A stretch of DNA of 64,000 nucleotides, taken from NCBI RefSeq assembly GCF_021010565.1, contig NZ_JAJNAY010000001.1, positions 1,034,001 through 1,098,000 of the forward strand. Direction: 5' to 3'. The position numbers and the translations under genes are program-made. The notes under the pieces were generated by a model that worked only from the letters and a program-made list of their open reading frames with translations, was not told the DNA's origin and did no database searches. This stretch comes from Chryseobacterium turcicum (GTDB lineage: Bacteria; Bacteroidota; Bacteroidia; Flavobacteriales; Weeksellaceae). Below are positions 9,246 to 17,801 of this stretch, piece after piece; position 1 is the first letter of the stretch, and each line of letters begins with the position of its first letter.

Positions 9246-11198
9246 ATGAAAAAGATTTTCGCTTTTCTTTTTCTTATTTTCTTTTCACTGGGCTTTGCAC
9301 AGGAAGCAGAAGGTGCTGTAGCTGTTGGTGAAGAATCGAACGGTTTTGTGAGCGGTTCCGAAAGGATTTTGTCTTTTCATGCAGATATTAATGTTGACAA
9401 AAACTCAGCATTGAATATTACGGAGAACATAAAAGTGCATAGTCTCGGGCAAGAAATTAAACGTGGGATTTTTCGTACCCTTCCTGTGGTGAGAAATCTC
9501 AATAATCATACTCAAAAAGTAAAATACAATATCATTTCTGTAAAGAAAAATGGTGTTGATGAAGATTATCACGAGGAAATTGAAGATGGTTTTCTTAAAA
9601 TTTATATAGGAAATAAAGATATTATCCTATCTCCGGGAGATTATGATTACGAAATAAAATATACTACAGAAAAGCAAATCGGCTTTTTTGAAAAATATGA
9701 CGAACTGTATTGGAACGTCAATGGAACAGAATGGGATTTTCCGGTTGACAGTATTTCTGCTACGGTAAATCTTCCGCAAGGAGCCGGAATTATTCAGAAT
9801 TCTTGTTATAAAGGTGTTTATGGAAGTAACTCTCAGGATTGTTTGGCTAAAATTCTTTCAGAGCATTCGATAGAGTGGAGTGCGAAAGATTTAGGTTCAG
9901 GTGAAGGTTTGACAATTGCGGTTGGTTTTAAAAAAGGGATTATGGTTCCGCCACCACCGCCTACATTTCTGGAAAAATTCGGAGTTTTAATTGCCGGAAT
10001 TATCATCTTTTTAGGATTGTTATTTTATTATTACTCGACGTGGAAAAAATACGGAATCGACCCTGAAACTCCTACAGTGTATCCGCAGTTTAACTCGCCA
10101 GATGATTTGTCGCCGGCTTCGTTAGGGTATATTCACAGTGAAAGTTTTAAAAATAAATATCTCACAGCTTCTTTGGTCAATTTGGCGATAAAAGGATACG
10201 TGCAGATTGTTGAAAATGAAGATTCCGGAATTTTCGGTTTGTTTAAATCGAAACAGTTTACCGTTAAAAAACTAAAAAATGCAAATCAGGATTTGCCAAA
10301 AGAGGAAATTAACCTGATGAACAGCTTATTTTCTAATATTTCAGACAGCATAAAATTTGACGGAAAATATGATTCTAAAATCGAACAGACGGTTCGAAGT
10401 TTTCAATCAGCCTTGAAATTTCAGCATGATAAAATGTTAAACGAAGGTAATAATTCTAAAAAACTGATTGTACCCATCTTAGTCATTTTAGGAGTCTATT
10501 TTCTTGGTCTTTTTATAAGTTTTACAATCTTTCCAGAATTTGAAAAAGTATTTTTAGGAATTTTCCTTCTTGTTGTTTTAACGATAGCCTTTGTGGTTGC
10601 GATTGTTTTGTTTAAATTTTTTCCAGGTTTATTTAAGATTTTCCTGATTTTTCCGGTCATTGCCTTCGTGCTTTTAGGAATGCTTATTTATAAAGGAAGT
10701 GATTTTACGATTGACAATAATTTTAATGTTTGTTATATTTTTATTGTCTTAGGTTTTATGTCGCTGGTTATTTATCAGTTTTTAATTCAGCGTCCATCAG
10801 AAGAAAAGCTGAGGAAAAAATCTTTGATTGAAGGATTCAAAATGTACATGGGAGCTGCCGAAAATCAACAAATCAAATTTCACAATCCACCAGAAATGAC
10901 ACCACAGTCTTTCGAGAAATTATTGCCTTTTTCAATGGTTTTGGGAGTTGATGAAATTTGGGGCAAGAAATTCGATGATTTGCTCAAAAAAATGTCTTAC
11001 GAATATCAAAGCAATTGGTATGTTGGTTCATCAATGAATCATTTTGCGATGGCAAGTGTACTTAATTCCAGCTTAACACAATCAATACAGTCTTCAGCGA
11101 CACAACCTTCAAGCTCTGGAAGCAGTTCTGGCTCCGGATCTGGCGGTGGTGGATTTTCCGGCGGCGGTGGTGGTGGTGGTGGTGGCGGCGGTTGGTAA
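9246..11198 (+). CDS. DUF2207 family membrane protein with poly-Gly tail
   Basis: The 650-residue protein has a signal peptide, an extracytoplasmic beta-rich DUF2207 domain (about 30-225, with ENIKVHSLGQEIKRGIFR), a membrane helix near 240-265, a cytoplasmic alpha/beta part, further helices around 405-500 and a glycine-rich end of about 25 residues after a Ser/Gly stretch. Genes of this type usually follow lemA, as here. The function is not established; with LemA it may form an envelope complex. The low-complexity C-terminus (GGGFSGGGGGGGGG) is common in this family and in TPM-domain proteins. Confidence 0.88.
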   Translation: MKKIFAFLFLIFFSLGFAQEAEGAVAVGEESNGFVSGSERILSFHADINVDKNSALNITENIKVHSLGQEIKRGIFRTLPVVRNLNNHTQKVKYNIISVKKNGVDEDYHEEIEDGFLKIYIGNKDIILSPGDYDYEIKYTTEKQIGFFEKYDELYWNVNGTEWDFPVDSISATVNLPQGAGIIQNSCYKGVYGSNSQDCLAKILSEHSIEWSAKDLGSGEGLTIAVGFKKGIMVPPPPPTFLEKFGVLIAGIIIFLGLLFYYYSTWKKYGIDPETPTVYPQFNSPDDLSPASLGYIHSESFKNKYLTASLVNLAIKGYVQIVENEDSGIFGLFKSKQFTVKKLKNANQDLPKEEINLMNSLFSNISDSIKFDGKYDSKIEQTVRSFQSALKFQHDKMLNEGNNSKKLIVPILVILGVYFLGLFISFTIFPEFEKVFLGIFLLVVLTIAFVVAIVLFKFFPGLFKIFLIFPVIAFVLLGMLIYKGSDFTIDNNFNVCYIFIVLGFMSLVIYQFLIQRPSEEKLRKKSLIEGFKMYMGAAENQQIKFHNPPEMTPQSFEKLLPFSMVLGVDEIWGKKFDDLLKKMSYEYQSNWYVGSSMNHFAMASVLNSSLTQSIQSSATQPSSSGSSSGSGSGGGGFSGGGGGGGGGGGW

Positions 11199-11225
11199 AC
11201 CATTGCCATAAGCAGACTTTTAAAA

Positions 11226-11274
11226 CTTATCATTCTTAATGGTTTAATAAATTTAAACAATTAAGAATGATAAG
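11226..11274. repeat. 49-bp near-perfect palindromic hairpin
   Basis: A 15-bp arm CTTATCATTCTTAAT (11226-11240) pairs with ATTAAGAATGATAAG (11260-11274). After one mismatch an inner 6-bp stem GTTTAA / TTAAAC closes on a 5-nt loop. There is no T-run after it on the plus strand. The rest of the 359-bp gap 11199-11557 holds no gene; the terminator at 11484 lies near its right end. Confidence 0.85.
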
Positions 11275-11483
11275 ATTAAAGAAAAATTAAGTTGAGCTTC
11301 GCTTTAAGTGCTGAGCTAAATAAAATCATTGATTTTTCGCTTAAAAAACCTTAAAAATTAAAATTCCTTAATGTTTAAAATTATTTAGAACTCTTTTGAA
11401 TTTGCTTCATAGGAGTATGTTTTAAAAATATTCAATTAATTAAAAGCTCATAAAGATGCTTTGATAATAATTGAAATAAAAAC

Positions 11484-11520
11484 AAAAGCGTTCAGGAAAT
11501 AAATTCTGAACGCTTTTTAT
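11484..11520. terminator. Bidirectional terminator between DUF2207 and murA
   Basis: A perfect 12-bp stem AAAAGCGTTCAG / CTGAACGCTTTT has T-runs in both directions between two convergent genes. Confidence 0.85.
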
Positions 11521-11557
11521 ATTGAATAATAGAGATTAATTTTCCTAATTTCTAAAA

Positions 11558-12865
11558 TTAAATTCTCTCAATATCTGCACCAATAGCTTTCAATCTTCCG
11601 TCGATATTTTCATAACCACGGTCGATTTGTTCAATATTGTGGATGATTGATTTTCCTTCTGCTGAAAGTGCTGCAATTAAAAGTGCATTTCCTGCTCTGA
11701 TGTCTGGAGAAACCATTGTCGTCCCACGAAGTGGAGATTCTTGGTTTAAACCGATAACGGTTGCTCTGTGCGGATCACATAAAATAATTTGTGCGCCCAT
11801 GTCTATTAATTTATCAACAAAGAATAGTCTCGATTCAAACATTTTTTGATGTACCAAAAGACTTCCTTTTGCCTGAGTAGCGACAACCAAAATAATTGAA
11901 AGCAAATCTGGTGTAAATCCTGGCCAAGGTGCATCTGAAACCGTAAGAATAGACCCGTCGATGAATTTTTGGATTTTATAATGTTCCTGAGAAGGAATGT
12001 AAATGTCGTCACCGCTTTGTTCTAGTTGAATCCCCAACTTTCTGAATGTGTTTGGAATAACACCTAGTTGATTCCAGTTTACATTTTTAATGGTGATTTC
12101 AGATTTTGTCATGGCAGCAAGCCCAATCCAAGAACCTATTTCTACCATATCCGGAAGCATAGTGTGCTCAGTTCCGTTTAGATGAGTTACTCCTTCAATC
12201 GTTAATAAATTTGAACCGATTCCTGAAATATTAGCCCCCATTCTGTTAAGCATTTTGCAAAGTTGCTGTAAGTAAGGTTCGCAAGCTGCGTTGTAGATTC
12301 TGGTTTTACCTTTTGCTAAAGCTGCAGCCATTACAATGTTTGCGGTTCCGGTTACAGAAGCTTCTTCCAAAAGGATAAATTTTCCGTTCAGCTCTTTTGC
12401 TTTTAATGAATAGAAGCACTCTTCGTCATCATAATTAAATTCTGCCCCAAGTTCTACTAAACCCTGAAAGTGAGTGTCTAATCTTCTTCTTCCGATTTTG
12501 TCACCTCCCGGAGTCGGCATATACGCTTCACCGTAACGAGCCAACATCGGTCCCATCAACATGATTGAGCCTCTTAGTTTAGCACCGTCTTTTTTAAATT
12601 CGTTAGATTTAATATAATCAAAATTGACATTGTCTGCCTTGAAAGTATAATCGCCATGAGCGTTTTTGGTCACTTTTACACCGAAGTCGCCCAAAATCTC
12701 AATCAGTCTGTTGACATCGTGGATGTCTGGAATATTTTTAATTCTTACCTCTTCATCCGTTAGCAAAACTGCACATAAAATTTGAAGCGCTTCATTTTTT
12801 GCCCCTTGTGGAGTAATTTCTCCATGCAGCCTTTTTCCTCCTCTTATTTGAAATGTTCCACTCAT
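11558..12865 (-). CDS. murA: UDP-N-acetylglucosamine 1-carboxyvinyltransferase MurA (Asp in place of active-site Cys)
   Basis: The 435-residue enzyme transfers enolpyruvate from PEP to UDP-GlcNAc, the first committed step of peptidoglycan synthesis. The EPT fold motifs are clear: QGAKNEALQI near the N-terminus, LRGSIMLMGPMLARYG (97-112) and a C-terminal RAGNALLIAAL. In the loop that carries Cys115 in E. coli, this protein reads PTPGGDKIGRRRLDTH with Asp122 (codon 12500-12502). In other bacteria that Cys-to-Asp change keeps activity but blocks alkylation by fosfomycin. The start overlaps the upstream DUF4290 stop in a TAATG, so translation is coupled. Confidence 0.97.
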   Translation of the reverse strand: MSGTFQIRGGKRLHGEITPQGAKNEALQILCAVLLTDEEVRIKNIPDIHDVNRLIEILGDFGVKVTKNAHGDYTFKADNVNFDYIKSNEFKKDGAKLRGSIMLMGPMLARYGEAYMPTPGGDKIGRRRLDTHFQGLVELGAEFNYDDEECFYSLKAKELNGKFILLEEASVTGTANIVMAAALAKGKTRIYNAACEPYLQQLCKMLNRMGANISGIGSNLLTIEGVTHLNGTEHTMLPDMVEIGSWIGLAAMTKSEITIKNVNWNQLGVIPNTFRKLGIQLEQSGDDIYIPSQEHYKIQKFIDGSILTVSDAPWPGFTPDLLSIILVVATQAKGSLLVHQKMFESRLFFVDKLIDMGAQIILCDPHRATVIGLNQESPLRGTTMVSPDIRAGNALLIAALSAEGKSIIHNIEQIDRGYENIDGRLKAIGADIERI

Positions 12866-13530
12866 TATCTTCTGTTGTGATTATTGTTGTTGTTATTATT
12901 GTTAAATCTTCTTTTTGCGGGTTGATTTCTGTTGTTAGTGTTTTTATTGTTATTGTTATTATTCCTGTTAGCATTGTTGGCGTAGTAAATTTTACTTTTA
13001 TCTAAGCTCTCAATATTAGTAAGGTCTAATCTGTTTGCTGAAAGTTCTTTCAAATGACGGAAAATTACATCATCGGTTACATGTTCTTTATTGTAAACAT
13101 TGTAAGACTTTTTCATATTGTTGGCAATCACCTCGATTAGGGCTTCTTTTTCGTCGCCTGGTTCTAGCTCGATTGCTTTTTCAATTAACTGAAGAATACT
13201 TTTCCCGTAGAATTTAAAATCACCCTGAAGTTTCGGGTATTCCATTCTTTTGGGCTTTTCTTCAAGCTGTTCTTTTGTAGGGAAAGGGTATGGGGAATCT
13301 ACATCCAGGCTATGATTGGCAAGAATGTAAAGATGATCCCAAAGTTTATGTTTATAATTTTCTTCGTCGCGGAGCTGTGGGTTTCTCTGACCCATAAAAT
13401 CAATGATTGCCATTGCCATTTCGTTTCTTTCTTCTCTATCTGAAACTTCTTTGCAACGCTCAACCAACTGTTGTATAATTCTGCCATATTCTGGCATATT
13501 GAGATGAGTTTTTTGGGTATTGTATTCCAT
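12865..13530 (-). CDS. DUF4290 family protein with Asn-rich tail
   Basis: From the ATG at 13530 the product is 221 residues. The first 165 or so form a helical domain (MPEYGRIIQQLVERCKEV, RNEMAMAIIDFMGQRNPQL) that I recognise as DUF4290, a Bacteroidetes family without known function. The C-terminus is extremely rich in asparagine (NNNNNNKNTNNRNQ and NNNNNNNNHNRR), encoded by AAC/AAT repeats. An upstream in-frame TTG at 13539 is less likely as the start. It overlaps murA by one base, pointing to a link with cell-wall synthesis, which is only inferred from position. Confidence 0.88.
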   Translation of the reverse strand: MEYNTQKTHLNMPEYGRIIQQLVERCKEVSDREERNEMAMAIIDFMGQRNPQLRDEENYKHKLWDHLYILANHSLDVDSPYPFPTKEQLEEKPKRMEYPKLQGDFKFYGKSILQLIEKAIELEPGDEKEALIEVIANNMKKSYNVYNKEHVTDDVIFRHLKELSANRLDLTNIESLDKSKIYYANNANRNNNNNNKNTNNRNQPAKRRFNNNNNNNNHNRR

Positions 13531-13649
13531 AGTCTGCAAATATATGGATTAATAAAAATAATGTTTCGAAAAACTTAAATGTTTATAAAAATTTAACGAG
13601 ATAATTTAATAATTCTTAATAGTAATCTGATACCAAAATCTAAACCAAA

Positions 13650-14063
13650 TCAGACTTCTATAAATTTCTTTTTTTGTTGTTGGTCGGGTAGGAAGCACTT
13701 TTGAGCGGAAAGTTTCATTCTGTTTTCAGAGATTTTATCGTAAACTTTATCACTTATAAATGTGGGAATTAATTTACCAATAACCAACGTTTTATAAATT
13801 CCTCCTAAGAGACTGGCGATTTTTAAAACGGCTTTAGATTTTACAAGATAGTATTGATGAGGTTTCCAAAGATAAAGTGTATTAAATTGTTTAGTTTCTA
13901 GTTTTCTTTCGGATAAAAACTTTTGGCCAAAATCTGATTGCAGAGAAGCAAACATAAATTGGTTTTTTTTATCTCTTTCCAAAATCCATTGTACCCAAAA
14001 ATTACAAACACCGCATTCACCGTCAAAAAATACAATATGTTTTTGTTCCCAGATTTCTTGCAT
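13650..14063 (-). CDS. Thiol-disulfide oxidoreductase-like protein, DCC family (DUF393)
   Basis: A 137-residue cytoplasmic protein with the family signature FFDGECGVCNFWVQW (12-26), i.e. DGxCxxC, followed by FASLQSDFG and a C-terminal helical part. The DCC family is thought to have a thioredoxin-like fold with a redox-active Cys pair, but the biological role is unknown. The gene is 8 bp downstream of the haem-binding-domain gene. Confidence 0.88.
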   Translation of the reverse strand: MQEIWEQKHIVFFDGECGVCNFWVQWILERDKKNQFMFASLQSDFGQKFLSERKLETKQFNTLYLWKPHQYYLVKSKAVLKIASLLGGIYKTLVIGKLIPTFISDKVYDKISENRMKLSAQKCFLPDQQQKKKFIEV

Positions 14064-14071
14064 GATTTCTA

Positions 14072-14530
14072 TTATTCAGTTTTAAATTTTGTTTCTTCAA
14101 TCTCTCTTTTAAAATAAGTAATCAACTTTTTTCTTTGAGGGTCTGTTAATTTTGCTTCCTGATGTCCCAAATAATAAGATTCTAAAGGCATTTCATGCTT
14201 TTCAAGCATTTCCACACATTCTTCCATTTTATGAATCTGCCTTTTGGGTTCGTAAGTAGCAAATGTAGAAAAATTAAGATGCTTTCTTCCTTCATCAATA
14301 TGATTTTTTATCCACCACGAAGCCGGAGCAATACTTGTATACCAAGGATATTTCGTTTCATCAGAATGACAGTCGTAGCATGATGTGGTAATCATCTCAG
14401 CTATTTCAGGACTAACGTTTTTTATTTTTAAAAAATCCATTCCTGCATTCAGCGGTTTGTTGGTTTTATCAATAGGAAAAAACTGAATAATCACAAAAGC
14501 AACCAAAATTATAAATAGTATTTTTTTCAT
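14072..14530 (-). CDS. Haem-binding domain protein (CxxCH), exported
   Basis: Translation from the ATG at 14530 gives MKKILFIILVAFVIIQFF, a signal anchor, then a short domain with TTSCYDCHSDETKYPWY (a CxxCH haem-c site) and IAPASWWIKNHIDEGRKHLNFS. This matches the small Bacteroidetes haem-binding domain (Haem_bd). The protein should sit on the periplasmic side with one covalent haem, probably in electron transfer. A longer frame from 14569 would put 13 residues before the signal sequence and is rejected. Its neighbour, the DCC-family gene, is also redox-related. Confidence 0.88.
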   Translation of the reverse strand: MKKILFIILVAFVIIQFFPIDKTNKPLNAGMDFLKIKNVSPEIAEMITTSCYDCHSDETKYPWYTSIAPASWWIKNHIDEGRKHLNFSTFATYEPKRQIHKMEECVEMLEKHEMPLESYYLGHQEAKLTDPQRKKLITYFKREIEETKFKTE

Positions 14531-14667
14531 AGTGAAGTTTTTGAAAGCCTTCAGTGTAGAACAAATCAAATGCCTAAAAGATTAAAAATAAGAAAAAAAT
14601 ATTAAGTATGGGTTTGCGAATGAGGTAATTATATTAATGATTTTTAAAATACTAAATAATAAAGCCT

Positions 14668-14758
14668 TACCTTTGCAAAAAATTGAGCTCCAAAAGTTGG
14701 AGTAACTCATTGATAATCTTATCCTATCGCTTTGTCGAAGGATTATTAAACATTTTTT
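14668..14758 (+). promoter_or_regulatory. Promoter -7 box and structured leader of der
   Basis: TACCTTTG (14668-14675) matches the -7 consensus. The predicted leader of roughly 75 nt contains a 6-bp hairpin CTCCAA / TTGGAG (14688-14702), and a second weaker inverted repeat lies close to the ATG. No T-run follows, so it is not a plain terminator. Confidence 0.5.
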
Positions 14759-16069
14759 ATGTCAAATATTGTTGCTATTGTTGGGCGTCCCAACGTAGGA
14801 AAATCCACGTTATTTAATCGTTTATTAGAAAGAAGAGAGGCTATTGTAGACTCTACTTCAGGGGTAACCAGAGACCGTCATTACGGAAAATCTGACTGGA
14901 ATGGTGTAGATTTTACTGTAATCGATACAGGAGGTTATGATGTAAATAACGATGACGTTTTTCAGGGTGAAATTTCTAAGCAGGTGCAGTTGGCAATTGA
15001 TGAAGCTACATCAATTATCTTTATGCTGAATGTAGAAGAAGGTCTTACCGATACAGATCATGAGATTCATGAGATGTTGAGAAGATCAAATAAACCTACT
15101 TATATTGTTATTAATAAAGTAGACTCTGCAAAAGAGGAAATTGATGCTACAGAATTTTACCAGTTAGGAATCGATAAATATTATACTATTTCTTCTGCAA
15201 CCGGATCAGGAACAGGAGAAATATTAGATGATATCGTAAGAGATTTCCCAACTACAGATTATAAAGATCCTTTTGAAGGGTTGCCAAAAATCACCATTGC
15301 AGGTCGTCCAAACGTAGGGAAATCTACGATGACTAATGCGTTGCTTGATACGGAAAGAAATATTGTAACTGATGTTGCAGGAACGACGAGAGACAGTATT
15401 CAGACGTTGTATAATAAATTCGGACACGAGTTTGTGTTGGTAGATACAGCGGGTATGCGTCGTAAATCTAAAGTAAACGAAGATTTAGAATTCTATTCTG
15501 TAATGAGATCTATTCGTTCAATCGAATATTCTGATGTAGTTATCATCATGGTTGATGCTACTCAAGGATGGGAATCTCAGGACATGAATATTTTCGGTTT
15601 GGCTCAGAAAAACAGAAAAGGTATTGTAATTGTAATCAATAAATGGGATTTGGTGGAAGATAAGCATACCAATACAATTAGAGATTTCGAAAAATCAATC
15701 AGAGATAAAATCGGGCAGTTCAGTGATATTCCAATTTTGTTTGTTTCGGCATTAACGAAGCAGAGAATTTTGAAAGCTGTAGAAATGGCAATGACTGTTT
15801 ACGAAGACCGTAAGAAGAAAATTAAAACGTCTAAGTTAAACGAAATTATGCTACCGATTTTCGAATCAACTCCACCGCCGGCAAACAAAGGAAAGTATAT
15901 CAAAATCAAATATTGTGTGCAGCTTCCAACGCCGTCACCACAGTTTGTGTTTTTCTGTAATTTACCGCAATACGTAAAAGAACCATACAAAAGATTTACT
16001 GAAAATCAATTGAGAAAACAATTCGGATTTACCGGAGTTCCAATTGAAGTATATTTCAGACAGAAATAA
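14759..16069 (+). CDS. der: Ribosome-associated GTPase Der (EngA)
   Basis: The 436-residue protein has two tandem GTPase domains: GRPNVGKST in the first ten codons, and again near residue 180 (AGRPNVGKSTMTNALL). Each has a DTxG G3 motif (VIDTGGYD, LVDTAGMRR) and NKxD motifs (INKVD, INKWDL), followed by a C-terminal KH-like domain with IKIKYCVQLPTPSPQFVFF. Der is required for assembly of the 50S ribosomal subunit. Length and motifs are complete. Confidence 0.98.
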   Translation: MSNIVAIVGRPNVGKSTLFNRLLERREAIVDSTSGVTRDRHYGKSDWNGVDFTVIDTGGYDVNNDDVFQGEISKQVQLAIDEATSIIFMLNVEEGLTDTDHEIHEMLRRSNKPTYIVINKVDSAKEEIDATEFYQLGIDKYYTISSATGSGTGEILDDIVRDFPTTDYKDPFEGLPKITIAGRPNVGKSTMTNALLDTERNIVTDVAGTTRDSIQTLYNKFGHEFVLVDTAGMRRKSKVNEDLEFYSVMRSIRSIEYSDVVIIMVDATQGWESQDMNIFGLAQKNRKGIVIVINKWDLVEDKHTNTIRDFEKSIRDKIGQFSDIPILFVSALTKQRILKAVEMAMTVYEDRKKKIKTSKLNEIMLPIFESTPPPANKGKYIKIKYCVQLPTPSPQFVFFCNLPQYVKEPYKRFTENQLRKQFGFTGVPIEVYFRQK

Positions 16070-16075
16070 ATTAAT

Positions 16076-16155
16076 TTGAGAATTTGGAAATGGGTTAATT
16101 TGAAAATTAATTTCATTATCTCATTTTCAAATTCACAAATTTTCAAATTCAAATC
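16076..16155. repeat. AATTTGAAAATT-type intergenic repeat
   Basis: The short der-upp gap is made of degenerate copies of AATTTGAAAATT in both orientations, giving several overlapping inverted repeats. A second copy lies at 60858-60899, next to the exonuclease gene. Confidence 0.6.
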
Positions 16156-16806
16156 ATGACAGTAATACTTTCACAACAATTTTCTTTAGTTAATACCTGG
16201 ATCAACGAACTTCGAAATGTAGAAATTCAGCATGACCGAATGAGATTCCGTAGAAATATGGAAAGAATCGGTGAAATCGCAGCATTTGAAATCAGCAAAA
16301 GTTTAGAGCAGGTAGAAGTTGAAATTCAGACACCTTTAGATAAGATTACAGTAAAAGAAATTGCTGTTCAACCCGTAATTACTACAATTTTGAGAGCAGG
16401 AGTTCCTTTATTTGAAGGGATTTTAAATTATTTAGACAAAGCAGATTGTGGTTTTGTAGCTGCATATAGAAAACACGATGCCAACGATTATTTTTCAATC
16501 AAACAAGATTATTTAACCTGTCCTAGTATCGATGGAAGACCTTTAATCGTTGCAGATCCTATGTTGGCAACCGGAGCTTCTTTAATTGAAGCAATCAAAG
16601 ATTTGCTGACTAATGGTACGCCAACTCAACTTCACATCGTTGCAGCAATTGCCTCAAGACAAGGAGTAGAAACTATTGAAAAAGCTTATCCCGATGCAAA
16701 AATATGGGTCGGAGCAATTGATGAAGATTTAACTTCCAAAGGGTATATTACGCCAGGTTTAGGTGATGCCGGAGATTTAAGTTATGGAGAAAAACTTCAG
16801 AGATAA
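16156..16806 (+). CDS. upp: Uracil phosphoribosyltransferase
   Basis: The 216-residue enzyme makes UMP from uracil and PRPP in pyrimidine salvage. The PRPP loop DPMLATGASLIEAI and the uracil-binding C-terminal run GYITPGLGDAGDLSYG are present, and the length is standard. It is the only gene between der and a terminator, in the same orientation as der. Confidence 0.96.
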   Translation: MTVILSQQFSLVNTWINELRNVEIQHDRMRFRRNMERIGEIAAFEISKSLEQVEVEIQTPLDKITVKEIAVQPVITTILRAGVPLFEGILNYLDKADCGFVAAYRKHDANDYFSIKQDYLTCPSIDGRPLIVADPMLATGASLIEAIKDLLTNGTPTQLHIVAAIASRQGVETIEKAYPDAKIWVGAIDEDLTSKGYITPGLGDAGDLSYGEKLQR

Positions 16807-16846
16807 GTTTTTATCGAGAGTTACATTTAACAAAAATATATATAAG

Positions 16847-16880
16847 AATCCGTCTCAGGTGTGAGATGGATTTTTTTTTC
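16847..16880. terminator. Bidirectional terminator between upp and comF
   Basis: Stem AATCCGTCTCA / TGAGATGGATT (one G-T pair) with a GGTG loop, followed by nine T on the plus strand. It sits between convergent genes. Confidence 0.85.
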
Positions 16881-16898
16881 TTTTTTTTGAAGTTAAAT

Positions 16899-17552
16899 TT
16901 ACTCATCCATTGCCATCACCAAAATATTTACCTTATTATTTCCGGTTTTCAAAATTTCCCAGGCAATAGAAGAAAGTGTGTTCCCGGTAGTGAAAACATC
17001 ATCAATCAATAAAATGTTTTTCCCTGAAATATTTTTGGTGATAGAAAACGTGTTTTCGATTTCTAAACGATGTTGTCTGTTTTTCAAAGCTTGCGCTTTT
17101 GAATAATAGTTTCTTTTAATTAAATCATGACTAAAAGGAATTTCGTAAAACTTCGATAATATTTCCGTAAATAAATGAAGCTGATTATAGCCTCTTTCCT
17201 TTAGTTTCTTCGGATGTAATGGGACTGAAACTAATAAATCAGGCTTTTCATTTTTAAAATCTAGTCGTTCCGTCGTCCATTCTGCTAAAATCTTTCCAAC
17301 TTTTTCTCGACTTTTATATTTTAATTCGTGAATAATTTTTCGGCTTAAATTTTCCTTTTCAAACTGCATTAATGCAAAAGCATTTTCAATAGGAAAGAGA
17401 AGTTTACATTTCTCCAGAATATAATTGTTCTCGAAAAAGTTGAAATGGGTAAAGTGAATTTGCTCAAAACAAACATTACAGACAAGCAAGTCGCCGTCAA
17501 TAATTCGGTTGCAGTGAATGCAGCGATTGGGAAAGAAAATATCTAAAATCAT
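16899..17552 (-). CDS. comF: ComF family phosphoribosyltransferase-like protein
   Basis: The 217-residue protein has an N-terminal zinc-finger-like pair CIHC and CNVC (near 11-14 and 25-28) and a C-terminal PRTase domain with LLIDDVFTTGNTLSSIA. This is the ComF/GntX architecture. In naturally competent bacteria ComF is needed for DNA uptake or processing of incoming DNA. The family call is strong; whether this organism is competent cannot be judged from the window. Confidence 0.92.
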   Translation of the reverse strand: MILDIFFPNRCIHCNRIIDGDLLVCNVCFEQIHFTHFNFFENNYILEKCKLLFPIENAFALMQFEKENLSRKIIHELKYKSREKVGKILAEWTTERLDFKNEKPDLLVSVPLHPKKLKERGYNQLHLFTEILSKFYEIPFSHDLIKRNYYSKAQALKNRQHRLEIENTFSITKNISGKNILLIDDVFTTGNTLSSIAWEILKTGNNKVNILVMAMDE

Positions 17553-17588
17553 TTGTGTGTTTTATGAAACTAAGATAGTGATTTTGGC

Positions 17589-17616
17589 TGGAAGATGTAG
17601 GCTTGAAGTTGGATGT
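17589..17616. repeat. Dispersed repeat copy 1 (inverted relative to copies 2 and 3)
   Basis: Its reverse complement begins CATCCAACTTCAAGCCTACA and closely matches the copies at 17770 and 59849. Together with copy 2 it flanks the 3' end of the RamB-like regulator and the comF promoter side as an inverted pair. Confidence 0.6.
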
Positions 17617-17769
17617 TTTATATGAAGTTTGACTGAATGCTCTTAATTTAAATAAACAAAGTTTATTTTTCAAAAATGTAGAGGTGCTTTATCGAGTAAT
17701 AAACTATCAAATAGTTGATATTAAATTTTTGCGAAAATTTATTAAGTTTAAAAATATTCTCAATATATT

Positions 17770-17801
17770 AAGCTTCCATCATCCAGCTTCAAACTCCCAG
17801 C
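17770..17801. repeat. Dispersed repeat copy 2
   Basis: CTTCCATCATCCAGCTTCAA starts here and is repeated exactly at 59849. The block ends right at the stop codon of the regulator gene. Confidence 0.7.

Noticed and set aside
11039..11260. 73-residue minus-strand frame with a poly-Pro run
   Set aside because: The poly-Pro is the complement of the poly-Gly tail of the DUF2207 protein.
14676..14758. Riboswitch or attenuator in the der leader
   Set aside because: There are two small hairpins but no T-run and no known aptamer pattern, so only a structured leader is noted.
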